Source of the DNA: Sandaracinaceae bacterium
GTDB lineage: Bacteria > Myxococcota_A > Polyangia > Polyangiales > Houyiibacteriaceae
Direction: 5' to 3'
Assembly: GCA_020633055.1 (NCBI GenBank)
Contig: JACKEJ010000012.1
Coordinates: forward strand, 320,661-384,660
DNA length: 64,000 nt
Position 1 is the stretch's first letter, and every line of letters begins with the position of its first letter. Under the pieces are notes generated by a model. That model was not told the origin of the DNA and made no database searches. It saw only the letters and a list, made by a program, of their open reading frames with translations. Shown piece by piece: positions 35,265-43,714 of the stretch. A program made the position numbers and the translations under genes.

Positions 35265-37763
35265 CGTCCCCTGCGCGCGCGCTGCGTCGCGCTTGCGGAG
35301 TACGATCAGGAGGGCCGGCATGGTGATGACCGCGCTGATCAGGCAGGTGACCTCGCTGATGGCCATGGCCGCGCCGAAGCTGTTGAGGGCCTGGTTGGCG
35401 CTGGTGTAGAGGGTGGAGTACCCGACGATGGTCGTGAGCGAGCAGAGCACCACCGCGCCGCCCGTCTCTTCCACGGCTGCGCGCACCGGGTTCGGCGTGT
35501 CCAGCTCGCACTCGAGCGAGTAGCGGCGCATGACGTTCACGCCGTAGTCCACGCCGTTCCCGAAGGTGATGGGGAACGCGACGAAGTTCAGGAAGTTCAG
35601 CTTCATGCCGGCGAGCGCCATGGAGGCCGCCATCCACACGATCCCGAGGAGGAGCGCCATCATCGTCAGCGCGCGTTCACGCAGGCGACGGAACGTCAGG
35701 ATCACCAGCACGAGCGTCGCCAAGAACGAGACGACGATGGTGCGCGGTCCGTCGTCGCTGATGACCTGAATCATGTCGGCGAACACCGGCGCGCGGCCCG
35801 CGAGGGGCGGGCGCGTACCGTCGGCCAGCCGCACCTCCCGCAGCGCCGCCGCCCACGCCATCAGATACCGCCCGTCCCACACGGACTCGCCGCGCTGCTT
35901 CTCCACGACGATCAGCCGGCCCCGCGTCCCGTCGCGTTCCGTGAACGGTCGCGCCACGTCCTCGGGCAAGTCCGCGAGCGTCAGCGCGTGGAGGTCTTCG
36001 GGGGGGGTGTGCTCGTCGAGCTGCGCGAGCTGCTCCGCGTCGGCGTAGGGGCGCATCTCCTCCAGCAGCTCGCGAATCTCTGCGAGGAGGGGGAGCTTGG
36101 CCTCTTGGTCGCTGGGGAGGAGATCCTGGATCACGCGCACTCGGGACCACGGGGCGTGATCCTCGTCCCGCAGGCGCTCCAGCTCGTCGCGGAGGGGGAG
36201 GGCATCCGCGACGTCGTCGACCACCAGCACGATGCCCTGACCCTTGTCCGACGACGACAGGAAGTCACCGATGCGCGCGTTGATGCGCTGCGCGGTGGTG
36301 GAGCCCTCGCGCAGGGACTTCAGGTTGCGGAAGTCGTACTCCAGCGGGTCGCCGGCCAGGTATTGGTACATGACCACGCTGGCCCCGACACCGAGCACCG
36401 CGCTCAGCGCGAGGGCAGCGCGGGGGGCGCGCTCCACCATGGCCGCGAACGCGCGTCCGAACACGCTGGCTCGCACGCCCTCTTCGGCGAGCTTCAGCGG
36501 CCTCATCCGTTCGCTGAGCGCCGTCGCAGCCGGGAGCACCAGCATCGCGCCGAACCAGCACAGCACCATCCCGGCGAACCCGATGATCCCGAAGTCCCTG
36601 AAGCCGCGGAAGTCGGTGATGATCAGCGATCCGTACGCCACCGCAGCCGCCAGGGAGGCCGCCGCGGTGGCCAGCCAGACCCCGCGGTGGGTTTGCTGCA
36701 TCGCCTGCTCCACGCTGCGCCCAGCGCGACGCTCCTCGAAGTAGCGCGCCAGCCAGATGATGTTGGGGTTGATCCCGTTGCCGATGACGATGCTGCCGAG
36801 GAACGCCGTGGACGTGTTCAGGTAGTCGACCGCCAGCTCGGCGAAGCCGAACGTGATCACCACGGGCACCATGAGCGCGAAGCCCAGCAGCGGGATGCTG
36901 CGCGCCTTGCGGAAGAACACGAAGATGGCGCTCAGGACCAACACGATGGTGAGCGTGGTGGCGAGCACGAGCTCGTCCTTGATCGCGTCGTGCTCTTCAC
37001 GCGCCACCACCAGGTCGCCGGCGAAGGTCAGCCGCAGGTCCGGCGCGAAGCGGCTGGGGTCGATGTCGGCCGCGATGGCCTCGACGCTCTCGCGCAGGGT
37101 GCGAATGCCTCGCGCGTTGCCGCCCTTGAGGTCGCTGCGCACGAAGATGACCAGCAGGTTGCCGTCAGGGTGGACGTAGAAGCCCCCTGGGAAGCGGGAG
37201 AGCCTGGCGCGCCCCTCCTCGGCCCGCGCGCGCATCCGCGCCATGACCTCGTCGGGCCCCGGCGGCGGCGTGGTGCAGTCGTCCTCCAGGCACACGAAGA
37301 ACGGGTTCCGGCGGTTGTGCTCGAACATCACGCGCTCCTCGAGCGCCGAGCGGATCTCACGCAGGTCGTCGACCGAGGCGAACAGGTGCTTGTTCTCCTC
37401 CACGAACGTCTCGTAGGTGCCAACGTTCCAGTCCACGCTGCGCACCAGCTCCCGTGGCAGGTCCTCGAGCCGCGGCACCAGCTCGCGCGCGAAGCCCTGC
37501 ATGGCCTCGAGGTCTTCGGACTCGATGGCCAGCGTCAGCGTGTTCAACCCCGCGACGCGCCCTTCGATCCGCGCGATGTCCTGCACGCTCGGCTTGTCGC
37601 GCGGCAGGAGCGCGTCCCAGGCGCTGTTCAGGCCCAGCTGCCGGACGAGAGGGACCGCGGCCGCCGCGAGCAGGAGCGCCGCAACGACGAACGCGCCCGC
37701 CCGCCGGAATTGGAGGCTGGCGAGGCGGTCGAGCAGCGCATGAATGGCTTGGATGAAGCGCAT
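35250..37763 (-). CDS. MMPL/RND-superfamily exporter
   Basis: An 837 aa membrane transporter with about twelve transmembrane helices in two six-helix halves, each after a large soluble loop. It begins RFIQAIHALLDRLASLQFRR and a hydrophobic helix. The first membrane block is around LATTLTIVLVLSAIFVFF to LVLPAATALSE, and the second around TIVVSFLATLVLVILTF to the C-terminus. Members move lipids, hopanoids or siderophores. The family resembles the HpnN/MmpL exporters, but no substrate-specific neighbour is present. The gene stands alone, convergent with a HEAT lipoprotein. Confidence 0.9.
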   Translation of the reverse strand: MRFIQAIHALLDRLASLQFRRAGAFVVAALLLAAAAVPLVRQLGLNSAWDALLPRDKPSVQDIARIEGRVAGLNTLTLAIESEDLEAMQGFARELVPRLEDLPRELVRSVDWNVGTYETFVEENKHLFASVDDLREIRSALEERVMFEHNRRNPFFVCLEDDCTTPPPGPDEVMARMRARAEEGRARLSRFPGGFYVHPDGNLLVIFVRSDLKGGNARGIRTLRESVEAIAADIDPSRFAPDLRLTFAGDLVVAREEHDAIKDELVLATTLTIVLVLSAIFVFFRKARSIPLLGFALMVPVVITFGFAELAVDYLNTSTAFLGSIVIGNGINPNIIWLARYFEERRAGRSVEQAMQQTHRGVWLATAAASLAAAVAYGSLIITDFRGFRDFGIIGFAGMVLCWFGAMLVLPAATALSERMRPLKLAEEGVRASVFGRAFAAMVERAPRAALALSAVLGVGASVVMYQYLAGDPLEYDFRNLKSLREGSTTAQRINARIGDFLSSSDKGQGIVLVVDDVADALPLRDELERLRDEDHAPWSRVRVIQDLLPSDQEAKLPLLAEIRELLEEMRPYADAEQLAQLDEHTPPEDLHALTLADLPEDVARPFTERDGTRGRLIVVEKQRGESVWDGRYLMAWAAALREVRLADGTRPPLAGRAPVFADMIQVISDDGPRTIVVSFLATLVLVILTFRRLRERALTMMALLLGIVWMAASMALAGMKLNFLNFVAFPITFGNGVDYGVNVMRRYSLECELDTPNPVRAAVEETGGAVVLCSLTTIVGYSTLYTSANQALNSFGAAMAISEVTCLISAVITMPALLIVLRKRDAARAQGTLPPG

Positions 37764-37937
37764 GGCGAGCGACTATGCCCGCCGCTGCGGGCGCTGTCAT
37801 GCCGACGCCCTGCCATGTGCGCCACGAGAAAATCGTGACGGCGCGCAATGGCGCGCGGGCTGCGCCGAAGACCCCGCGTGCGGTGCAGCGCCGCCCCGCG
37901 TTCGCGCGGACCACCCCACGTCTCCAAAGGAGCCCTG

Positions 37938-38450
37938 ATGACCAGCCCGATCTCCACCGTATCGTTCATCGTCGTCCTCGCAGCCACGATGGTCTGCCTC
38001 ACCGACTGGCTCTTCCGCAGCGTCCTCACGCTGCGGAGCCCGCGACCCATGCGCGCAGCGGCCGCCACCCTCGCGCTCTCGTCTCTGACGGTCGGCCCCT
38101 CGGTGTTCGGGGTGGACGCCCTCCTGGGAGGGGACCTGGCCAGCTTGACGCGCGGTCTGCTGGCGCTCCTGGTCGGAGTCGTCCAGACGGGCCTCGTGGT
38201 CCGTCTCGTGTTCGATGCGTCGCTCCCCACGGCGCTCGCGCATGGCCTCATCCTCCAGCTCGCGTGGGGGGCCATGTCCGTCCTGGTGCTGCTCTTCGAC
38301 CGGCTCGGAGGGCACTACTACGCGGTCCCCCTCGTGGCGTTCGTGGCCGTCCATGCGGTCGGGCGCGCCCGCGACCGGGACCTCGTGCGCCGCCTCAGCA
38401 GCGTCCCGCCGACGGCGCCGAACGCCGACCTGCGCGCCAACCCCGCCTGA
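37938..38450 (+). CDS. Hypothetical multi-pass membrane protein
   Basis: A 170 aa protein with about five hydrophobic segments (near 8-22, 45-62, 68-86, 98-118 and 120-135), starting MTSPISTVSFIVVL. ATG 37938 is preceded by AAAGGAG at the ideal distance, a clear ribosome binding site, and is preferred over the upstream in-frame start. The C-terminal 25 residues are charged and probably cytoplasmic. I do not recognise the family. It is divergent from the MMPL exporter gene, with 174 bp between the starts, so they may share regulation. Confidence 0.8.
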   Translation: MTSPISTVSFIVVLAATMVCLTDWLFRSVLTLRSPRPMRAAAATLALSSLTVGPSVFGVDALLGGDLASLTRGLLALLVGVVQTGLVVRLVFDASLPTALAHGLILQLAWGAMSVLVLLFDRLGGHYYAVPLVAFVAVHAVGRARDRDLVRRLSSVPPTAPNADLRANPA

Positions 38451-38519
38451 TCCCAGAGCCCCGAGGGTGCCCCACGACCGCGCTGGCCCGGCCGAGGGGC
38501 GCGGGTCTGCCGGCAGCGC

Positions 38520-39719
38520 TCACGGCGTGGCGGGCCACGCGTCCGCAGGCGCCTCACGCAGCATGCTGGCGTCGCCCAGCATCACAGCGAGCGTCTTCCG
38601 GAGCCGTGTGAACACGGACTCTTGCACGTACGGCACCCCGTAGCGCTCACACAGCGCGCGGACCTCCGGCTGCATGCGCTGGTACTGCAGCATGCTCATG
38701 TCCGGAAACACGTGGTGCTCGATCTGATAGTTCAAGAACCCGTGCAAGAAGTCGTTCAGGTCGCTGCCCGTCGCGAAGTTCGTGGAGCCCGCGACCTGCC
38801 GGAAGTAGAACTCTCCCTTGCCCTGCCGCACCGGCTCGTCGAAAGCGTACATGTCCTCGCCCGCGTGGTTCGTGGTGATGACCAGGAACGAGTGCAGGTT
38901 CGTGAACCACTCGGCCAGCAGGCTGTTGGCAAGCACGTTCCCGGCGGCGACCGGCCCGAGGGGCAGAAACAGGAGCGGCACGAGACCGAAGTGAAAGGCC
39001 GCGTAGGGCAGCAGGCAGCGCTTCCACAGCTCGGGCTCACCCCACATGGACGCCAGGGACCGCGTGGGCGGGGCGTCGGCCGTGTCGCCCTCGCCGCGCT
39101 CCCGTCGCTGCGCGTCCTCCAGCAAGACGCGCAGCGTGTTCGGTGCGTAGTAGGTCAGCTTCCACGTGCTGGCGAAGAACGCGATGATCGCGGCGCGCGC
39201 CGGTCGCGGCAGCTCCGACGTCCGCAGCCAGTCCAGGTTCGCTTCCACCAGGTCGGGGTCTGCCACCTCCCCGAGCCGGTAGTGATGCAGCCGGTTGTGC
39301 TCGTGGTTCCAGGCCTGCGGATCGATCCAGTCGAGCCAGTCGCGAAACCGCCGCCGACCCACCGCGAAGTGGCGGCTGGTCCGTTCGGGGGACACGCCAG
39401 GGACGTGGTCGTAGCCTCGGTGGGACACGTGGTGGGCCACCATCGCCCAGCGCGTCAGCCGCCCCTGGCTGATGAGGAAGGCGGACACCGGGTTCGGGGC
39501 CACCGCGGCGGTGGCGTACCCCACCGCGGTGCACGCACGCCCCCAGCGCTCGATCTTGGCCAGGTGGGCCAGGTCCGCGGGGCCAGCTGCCGCGCGCATG
39601 CGGCGCTTCAACTCGTCCAGCTCTCGCGCGAACTCGCGGAGGTCGATGTCCCGTGCCGAGACGGGCGCGTGAGCAGAGGCAGGGATGCGCGGGGGGGCCG
39701 AGGGGGCAGGTTGGGTCAT
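38520..39719 (-). CDS. Membrane fatty-acid desaturase
   Basis: A 399 aa di-iron desaturase. Three histidine boxes are seen: HHVSH at the first, HNRLHH at the second, and QIEHHVFPD near the C-terminus, the last being the Q-x-x-H-H form found in front-end (delta-6-type) and related desaturases. Two membrane-helix pairs flank the boxes. ATG 39717-39719 is chosen; the longer frame adds 46 unconvincing residues. The enzyme inserts a double bond in membrane or CoA-linked fatty acids, but regiospecificity cannot be read. No cytochrome b5 domain is fused, so electrons must come from another protein. Confidence 0.9.
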   Translation of the reverse strand: MTQPAPSAPPRIPASAHAPVSARDIDLREFARELDELKRRMRAAAGPADLAHLAKIERWGRACTAVGYATAAVAPNPVSAFLISQGRLTRWAMVAHHVSHRGYDHVPGVSPERTSRHFAVGRRRFRDWLDWIDPQAWNHEHNRLHHYRLGEVADPDLVEANLDWLRTSELPRPARAAIIAFFASTWKLTYYAPNTLRVLLEDAQRRERGEGDTADAPPTRSLASMWGEPELWKRCLLPYAAFHFGLVPLLFLPLGPVAAGNVLANSLLAEWFTNLHSFLVITTNHAGEDMYAFDEPVRQGKGEFYFRQVAGSTNFATGSDLNDFLHGFLNYQIEHHVFPDMSMLQYQRMQPEVRALCERYGVPYVQESVFTRLRKTLAVMLGDASMLREAPADAWPATP

Positions 39720-39977
39720 TGGGACGCGGCTCGCGGGGCGGCTCCGACATGTATCCCCGCCCGGCGCGGTCCGCAAACGCTCGTTTCGGCTTGCTGACAG
39801 GCCTCGCTGGGCGCATGAACTGCGGCACGGCACTCTCGCAGCGGTTTCGGGGCGCACAGCAACAGGTTGATGCGCGATCGAACCAAGCAGTCATGTTGGC
39901 TGCTGCGGCGTTCTTCGTGAGCTCCATTGAGCTCCCTTGGGGCGGGTCAGGTCGAGAGGCTAGAAGAGAGAAATGTG

Positions 39978-40340
39978 ATGTCGAAGAAGCTATTTGTGGG
40001 GAGCCTCAGCTGGGGTACGGATGATCAGGGGCTGCGCACGGCGTTCGAGCGCTTTGGGGACGTGACCGACGCGAAGGTCATCACGGACCGTGACTCGGGC
40101 CGCAGCCGCGGGTTCGGGTTCGTGACCTTCGCTGATGATGGGGCCGCGGATCAGGCCATCGAGCAGATGCACGGGGCGACCCTCGACGGCCGCACCCTCA
40201 ACGTCAACGAGGCGCAGGACCGTCGTGACGGCGGTGGCGGCGGCGGCGGGCGTGGCGGCTACGGCGGAGGTCGCGATCGCGACCGCGGCGGCCGTGATCG
40301 CGACCGCGGTGGCCGGGATGGCGGCGGCGGGCGCTGGTGA
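39978..40340 (+). CDS. Glycine-rich RNA-binding protein with one RRM
   Basis: A 120 aa protein with one RNA-recognition motif: RNP2 as KLFVGSLSW (4-12) and RNP1 as RGFGFVTF (44-51). A C-terminal Gly/Arg/Asp-rich tail (83-120) is made of repeated GGRDRDR units. Such proteins bind single-stranded RNA and are often induced by cold in bacteria, including myxobacteria and cyanobacteria. AGAGAG lies 7-12 nt before the ATG. A hairpin plus T-run 39 nt after the stop marks the end of the transcript, so it is probably monocistronic. Confidence 0.93.
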   Translation: MSKKLFVGSLSWGTDDQGLRTAFERFGDVTDAKVITDRDSGRSRGFGFVTFADDGAADQAIEQMHGATLDGRTLNVNEAQDRRDGGGGGGGRGGYGGGRDRDRGGRDRDRGGRDGGGGRW

Positions 40341-40378
40341 TTCCAGCGTCAGCCGAAGGCTGGCGACCAGACTGAAAC

Positions 40379-40405
40379 GGGCTCCCAGACGGGGGCCCTT
40401 TTCAT
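40379..40405 (+). terminator. Rho-independent terminator of the RRM gene
   Basis: GGGCTCC (40379-40385) pairs with GGGGCCC (40392-40398), seven pairs including one G-U, around a 6-nt loop, followed by TTTTCATTT. It is correctly placed after the RRM gene stop. Confidence 0.75.
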
Positions 40406-40537
40406 TTGGGGTGTTCGGATCCAGCGCGGCGTGGTTTCCCCAGGCGGTCGCAAAGCGGACCAAAATTGCACTGTGGCGAACTTCCTGGCCCACCCAAGTC
40501 GGTGCTTGATGTATCGTCCGCCGAGAGAGAGACCGCT

Positions 40538-42568
40538 ATGTCACACGCCAGAAACCTTCGCCTTCTCCCGCTCTTCGCCTTTCTGCTAGCCAGTTCACTC
40601 GCCGAGCCCCCGGGGGCGAGGGCCCAGAGCGCGCTGGAGACCGCTCAAGGACAAGCGCAAGCCGCCCGTGAGGCCTATCACTCGCTCGATCTCGACACGG
40701 CCCTCGAGCAGGCCCGTGCCGCCGTGGACACATGCGAACGCGGAGGGTGTCCGGGGCCGGACATGGCCCGCTACTACGTGCTGCAGGGCATGGTGGAGTA
40801 CGCCGCCTCCCAGGACCGCGATCGCGCTCGCGCGATGTTTCGGCAGGCCGTGCACACGGACGCCAACGTCGAGCTGGACCCCGAGCTGGCCACCCCCGAG
40901 CTGCAGTCCATCCTGGTGGATGCGCGCGAGGATGTCGCCATCGACGGAAGCCTCTCGCCAGAGCAGGCGGCCCGGACCGGCCAGCCAGAGGACGGCCCCC
41001 GGGGCCACGAGGGGGCGACCTGCCACTCCGACGACGCGTGCGGCGGCGGGCTGATCTGCGAAGAGAACCAGTGCGTGCCGGGTGAGCGCGTCGAGCCGGA
41101 CCAGCCATGGCAGCGCTTCTTCCTCGAGGTGGGCTTCAACATGGCCGCCGCGACCGCCAGCCACCAGATGACGCCGACGGAGCGCCCCGTGGTGGCGACC
41201 GGCAACGACCCACAGGCCGACAGCGACCTCAGCAACGACAGCTACTACCTGGGAGGCACCAACGGGTGCAACGCCCCCGCTCCGGCCGACGGCGCCACGC
41301 CGACCGCGGACAACTACTGCGTACGCGTCACGTCCGGCCTCTTTGTGTTCGCGCCAGGGCTGCATGTCGGCGCTGGCCTCTGGCTCACCGAGCGCATCGG
41401 CCTCTCCGTCCGGGCCCGCATTGGCTTTGGCAATGGCGGCGGGACGCTGGCCTTCGTGCAGGTCGGCCTGCGCGCTCACTTCCGGCTCGTGGTGCCCAAG
41501 CCCGACGGCTTCCATCTCTCGCTGTTCTTGGGCGGCGGTGTGGGTCAGATCCAGGTTCGCCCCAAGCAGGAGCCGACCATGTCGGGCGGGTCGATCCAGC
41601 GCCCTTGGGCTCAGACGGGCATCGCCGGCGCCGAGCTGGGCGCCAACATCGGCTACCGCTTCACGCCCAACGTGGGCATCATCGTCCAGCCGGGCGTCTA
41701 CGCCCTGTTCCCGGACTTCTCCCTCGGCCTGCAGGCGACCGTCGGCCTGGACCTGGCCTTCGGGGCCGTCGGTGGCGCGCCGCCGCCCCCACCCGAGCCG
41801 GAGCCCGAGGACGACGACCGCGACGGGGACCGCATCCTCAACCACAACGACGCGTGCCCGGATGAGGCGGAGGACGTGGACGGCTTCGAGGACACGGACG
41901 GCTGCCCCGAGCTCGACAACGACAATGACGGCATCGTGGACGCCGCCGACGCCTGTCCGCGCGAGGCCGAGGACATGGACGGTTTCGAGGACGGCGACGG
42001 CTGCCCCGAGCGCGACAACGACGGCGACGGCGTGCCCGACGTGGACGACGCGTGCCCGAACGAGGTCGGCGTGGGCATCGCCCGCGGCTGCCCCGAGCCC
42101 GACCGCGACGGCGATGGCCTGGTCGACCGCATGGACAACTGTCCCGACGAGGCCGGTCCGCGCGAGAACCACGGCTGTCAGGAAGAGCAGTTCGTCGAGA
42201 TCCAGGAAGACCGCCTGGTCATCACGCAGATCATCTACTTCCGCACCAACCGCGACGTCATCGAGGAGCGCTCGTTCCACCTGCTCGCGCAGATCGCCAA
42301 CGTGCTCAACGCCCACCCGGAGATCCAGCGGGTGTCCATCGAGGGCCACACGGACAGCCGTGGTCGCGCCCGCAACAACCTGCGCCTGTCGCAGCGCCGC
42401 GCGCTGGCGGTCATGAACCACCTGGTGCGCACCGGCGGCGTGGACCCGGCGCGGCTCAGCTCCGAGGGTTACGGCTCCGAGCGGCCGGTCATCGAGAACG
42501 CGACCACCGAGGAAGAGCACGCGCAGAACCGTCGCGTGGAGTTCGTCATCCACCACGACGCGATGTGA
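40538..42568 (+). CDS. OmpA-family protein with TSP3 calcium repeats (second copy)
   Basis: A 676 aa secreted outer-membrane protein. The signal peptide runs to about ARAQ (residue 30), starting at ATG 40538. A helical region of about 120 residues follows. A short disulfide-like segment (about 165-185) has five cysteines, and then comes a beta-barrel-like region (about 200-420). About five TSP3-like repeats (425-550) are rich in D-x-D-x-D and D-G-C-P-E. The OmpA peptidoglycan domain (555-676) includes IYFRTNRDV and IEGHTDSRGRARNNLRLS. The N-terminal helical region is absent in the OmpA protein at 7780-9459, so the two are paralogues in their C-terminal halves only. Confidence 0.9.
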   Translation: MSHARNLRLLPLFAFLLASSLAEPPGARAQSALETAQGQAQAAREAYHSLDLDTALEQARAAVDTCERGGCPGPDMARYYVLQGMVEYAASQDRDRARAMFRQAVHTDANVELDPELATPELQSILVDAREDVAIDGSLSPEQAARTGQPEDGPRGHEGATCHSDDACGGGLICEENQCVPGERVEPDQPWQRFFLEVGFNMAAATASHQMTPTERPVVATGNDPQADSDLSNDSYYLGGTNGCNAPAPADGATPTADNYCVRVTSGLFVFAPGLHVGAGLWLTERIGLSVRARIGFGNGGGTLAFVQVGLRAHFRLVVPKPDGFHLSLFLGGGVGQIQVRPKQEPTMSGGSIQRPWAQTGIAGAELGANIGYRFTPNVGIIVQPGVYALFPDFSLGLQATVGLDLAFGAVGGAPPPPPEPEPEDDDRDGDRILNHNDACPDEAEDVDGFEDTDGCPELDNDNDGIVDAADACPREAEDMDGFEDGDGCPERDNDGDGVPDVDDACPNEVGVGIARGCPEPDRDGDGLVDRMDNCPDEAGPRENHGCQEEQFVEIQEDRLVITQIIYFRTNRDVIEERSFHLLAQIANVLNAHPEIQRVSIEGHTDSRGRARNNLRLSQRRALAVMNHLVRTGGVDPARLSSEGYGSERPVIENATTEEEHAQNRRVEFVIHHDAM

Positions 42569-42608
42569 GCAGCTTGACCGGTCGCCCCCCACGTACGACG
42601 TTGCGGGG

Positions 42609-43634
42609 GTGACCGGCCTGCGTCTCTTCGCCATCGGGGGCATCCCCGTATGGGTCAGCCCCTGGCTCCTGCTGCTGGGGGCTTTCCTCGTTCACGAGGA
42701 GGGCGTGAGTCAGGGCTTGGCGCTCACCCTTGGCCTCGCCGTGAGCGTCTTGGTGCACGAGCTGGGGCACGCCCTGGTGGCTCGGCGTTACCGTCTCTCG
42801 CCACAGATTCTCCTGCACGGCCTGGGGGGTCTGTGCGCCCATGAGCGCGCGGAGCGAGATCGGCACGACGCGCTCATTCTCGTCGCTGGTCCATTGGCCG
42901 GACTGCTGCTGGGCGTGCTGGTGCTCGCGTCTTCATTCGCCCTCCAGTGGGCAAACGTGGCGATCGGCCGGCCAGCCGGGCGTGTGCTCGACTTCCTGAT
43001 CGAAATAAACATCGGCTGGTCGTTGGTGAACCTCCTGCCCATGTGGCCGCTGGACGGCGGACGCTTGTTCCGGTTGGGCCTCCTGCAGATGCTCCGCCCC
43101 TTGTGGGCGGAGCGCGTCACGCACGCGCTGTCTGTCGCCCTGCTCGGCGGAGCTGCGGTGGTCGCGTTCCTCGCACAGCAGCTCATGATCGGCTTCGTCG
43201 CGCTCTACTTCCTCCACCAGAACCTGCGCGTGCTGCTGGGCGAGGCCCCGGGCGACATCGTGCGCCCCAAGAACCCCCGCGTGAAGGCCATGCTGGCCGA
43301 GCTCGAGGCGGCCTACGCGTCCGGGGACGACGCGCTCGCGCTACGGCTCGGTCACCGGCTGCGCGAGGAGAGCTACCTGCCAGAGAGCGTGGTCCGCAAG
43401 ACCTTCGCCATCGTCGGCGTCAGCACGGCGCGGCTCGGACGCCACGCGGAGGCGCTCCCCTATCTGCAGCGGGCCGAGGTCCGCGCCGACGTGGTCGAGG
43501 CGCTCATCGAGTGCCTCCACATGCTGGACCGCGACCGCGAGCTGGACGCGCTGCTCGAGTCCAAGGCCTTCGGCCTCCTGCCCCAGCTTCGCCGCGAGGA
43601 GATCCTCTCGGTGGTCCGCCCCACCACCAGCTGA
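42609..43634 (+). CDS. Site-2 protease family (M50) membrane metalloprotease
   Basis: A 341 aa intramembrane zinc protease relative. The zinc motif HELGH is at residues 50-54 in a hydrophobic helix (TLGLAVSVLVHELGHALV). The second motif, NLLPMWPLDGGR, lies near residue 140, where the Asp binds zinc. About four to five helices cover residues 1-210. The C-terminal 125 residues are soluble and helical (TPR-like), which may present substrates. GTG 42609 is the start, 40 nt after the OmpA gene, so co-transcription is possible. The substrate is unknown. Confidence 0.9.
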   Translation: MTGLRLFAIGGIPVWVSPWLLLLGAFLVHEEGVSQGLALTLGLAVSVLVHELGHALVARRYRLSPQILLHGLGGLCAHERAERDRHDALILVAGPLAGLLLGVLVLASSFALQWANVAIGRPAGRVLDFLIEINIGWSLVNLLPMWPLDGGRLFRLGLLQMLRPLWAERVTHALSVALLGGAAVVAFLAQQLMIGFVALYFLHQNLRVLLGEAPGDIVRPKNPRVKAMLAELEAAYASGDDALALRLGHRLREESYLPESVVRKTFAIVGVSTARLGRHAEALPYLQRAEVRADVVEALIECLHMLDRDRELDALLESKAFGLLPQLRREEILSVVRPTTS

Positions 43635-43714
43635 GGGCCGGTGGGCTGGGCCGCGAGCAGCCCACGGCGGTTTGGTCCGGCGTGCGGCGGGCCTAGCAGT
43701 CGGCTTTCGAACGG

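Noticed and set aside
43641..43665. Hairpin GTGGGCTG/CAGCCCAC between the M50 protease and ceramidase genes
   Set aside because: The stem is perfect, but the loop is long and no U-tract follows on either strand, so I do not list it as a terminator.
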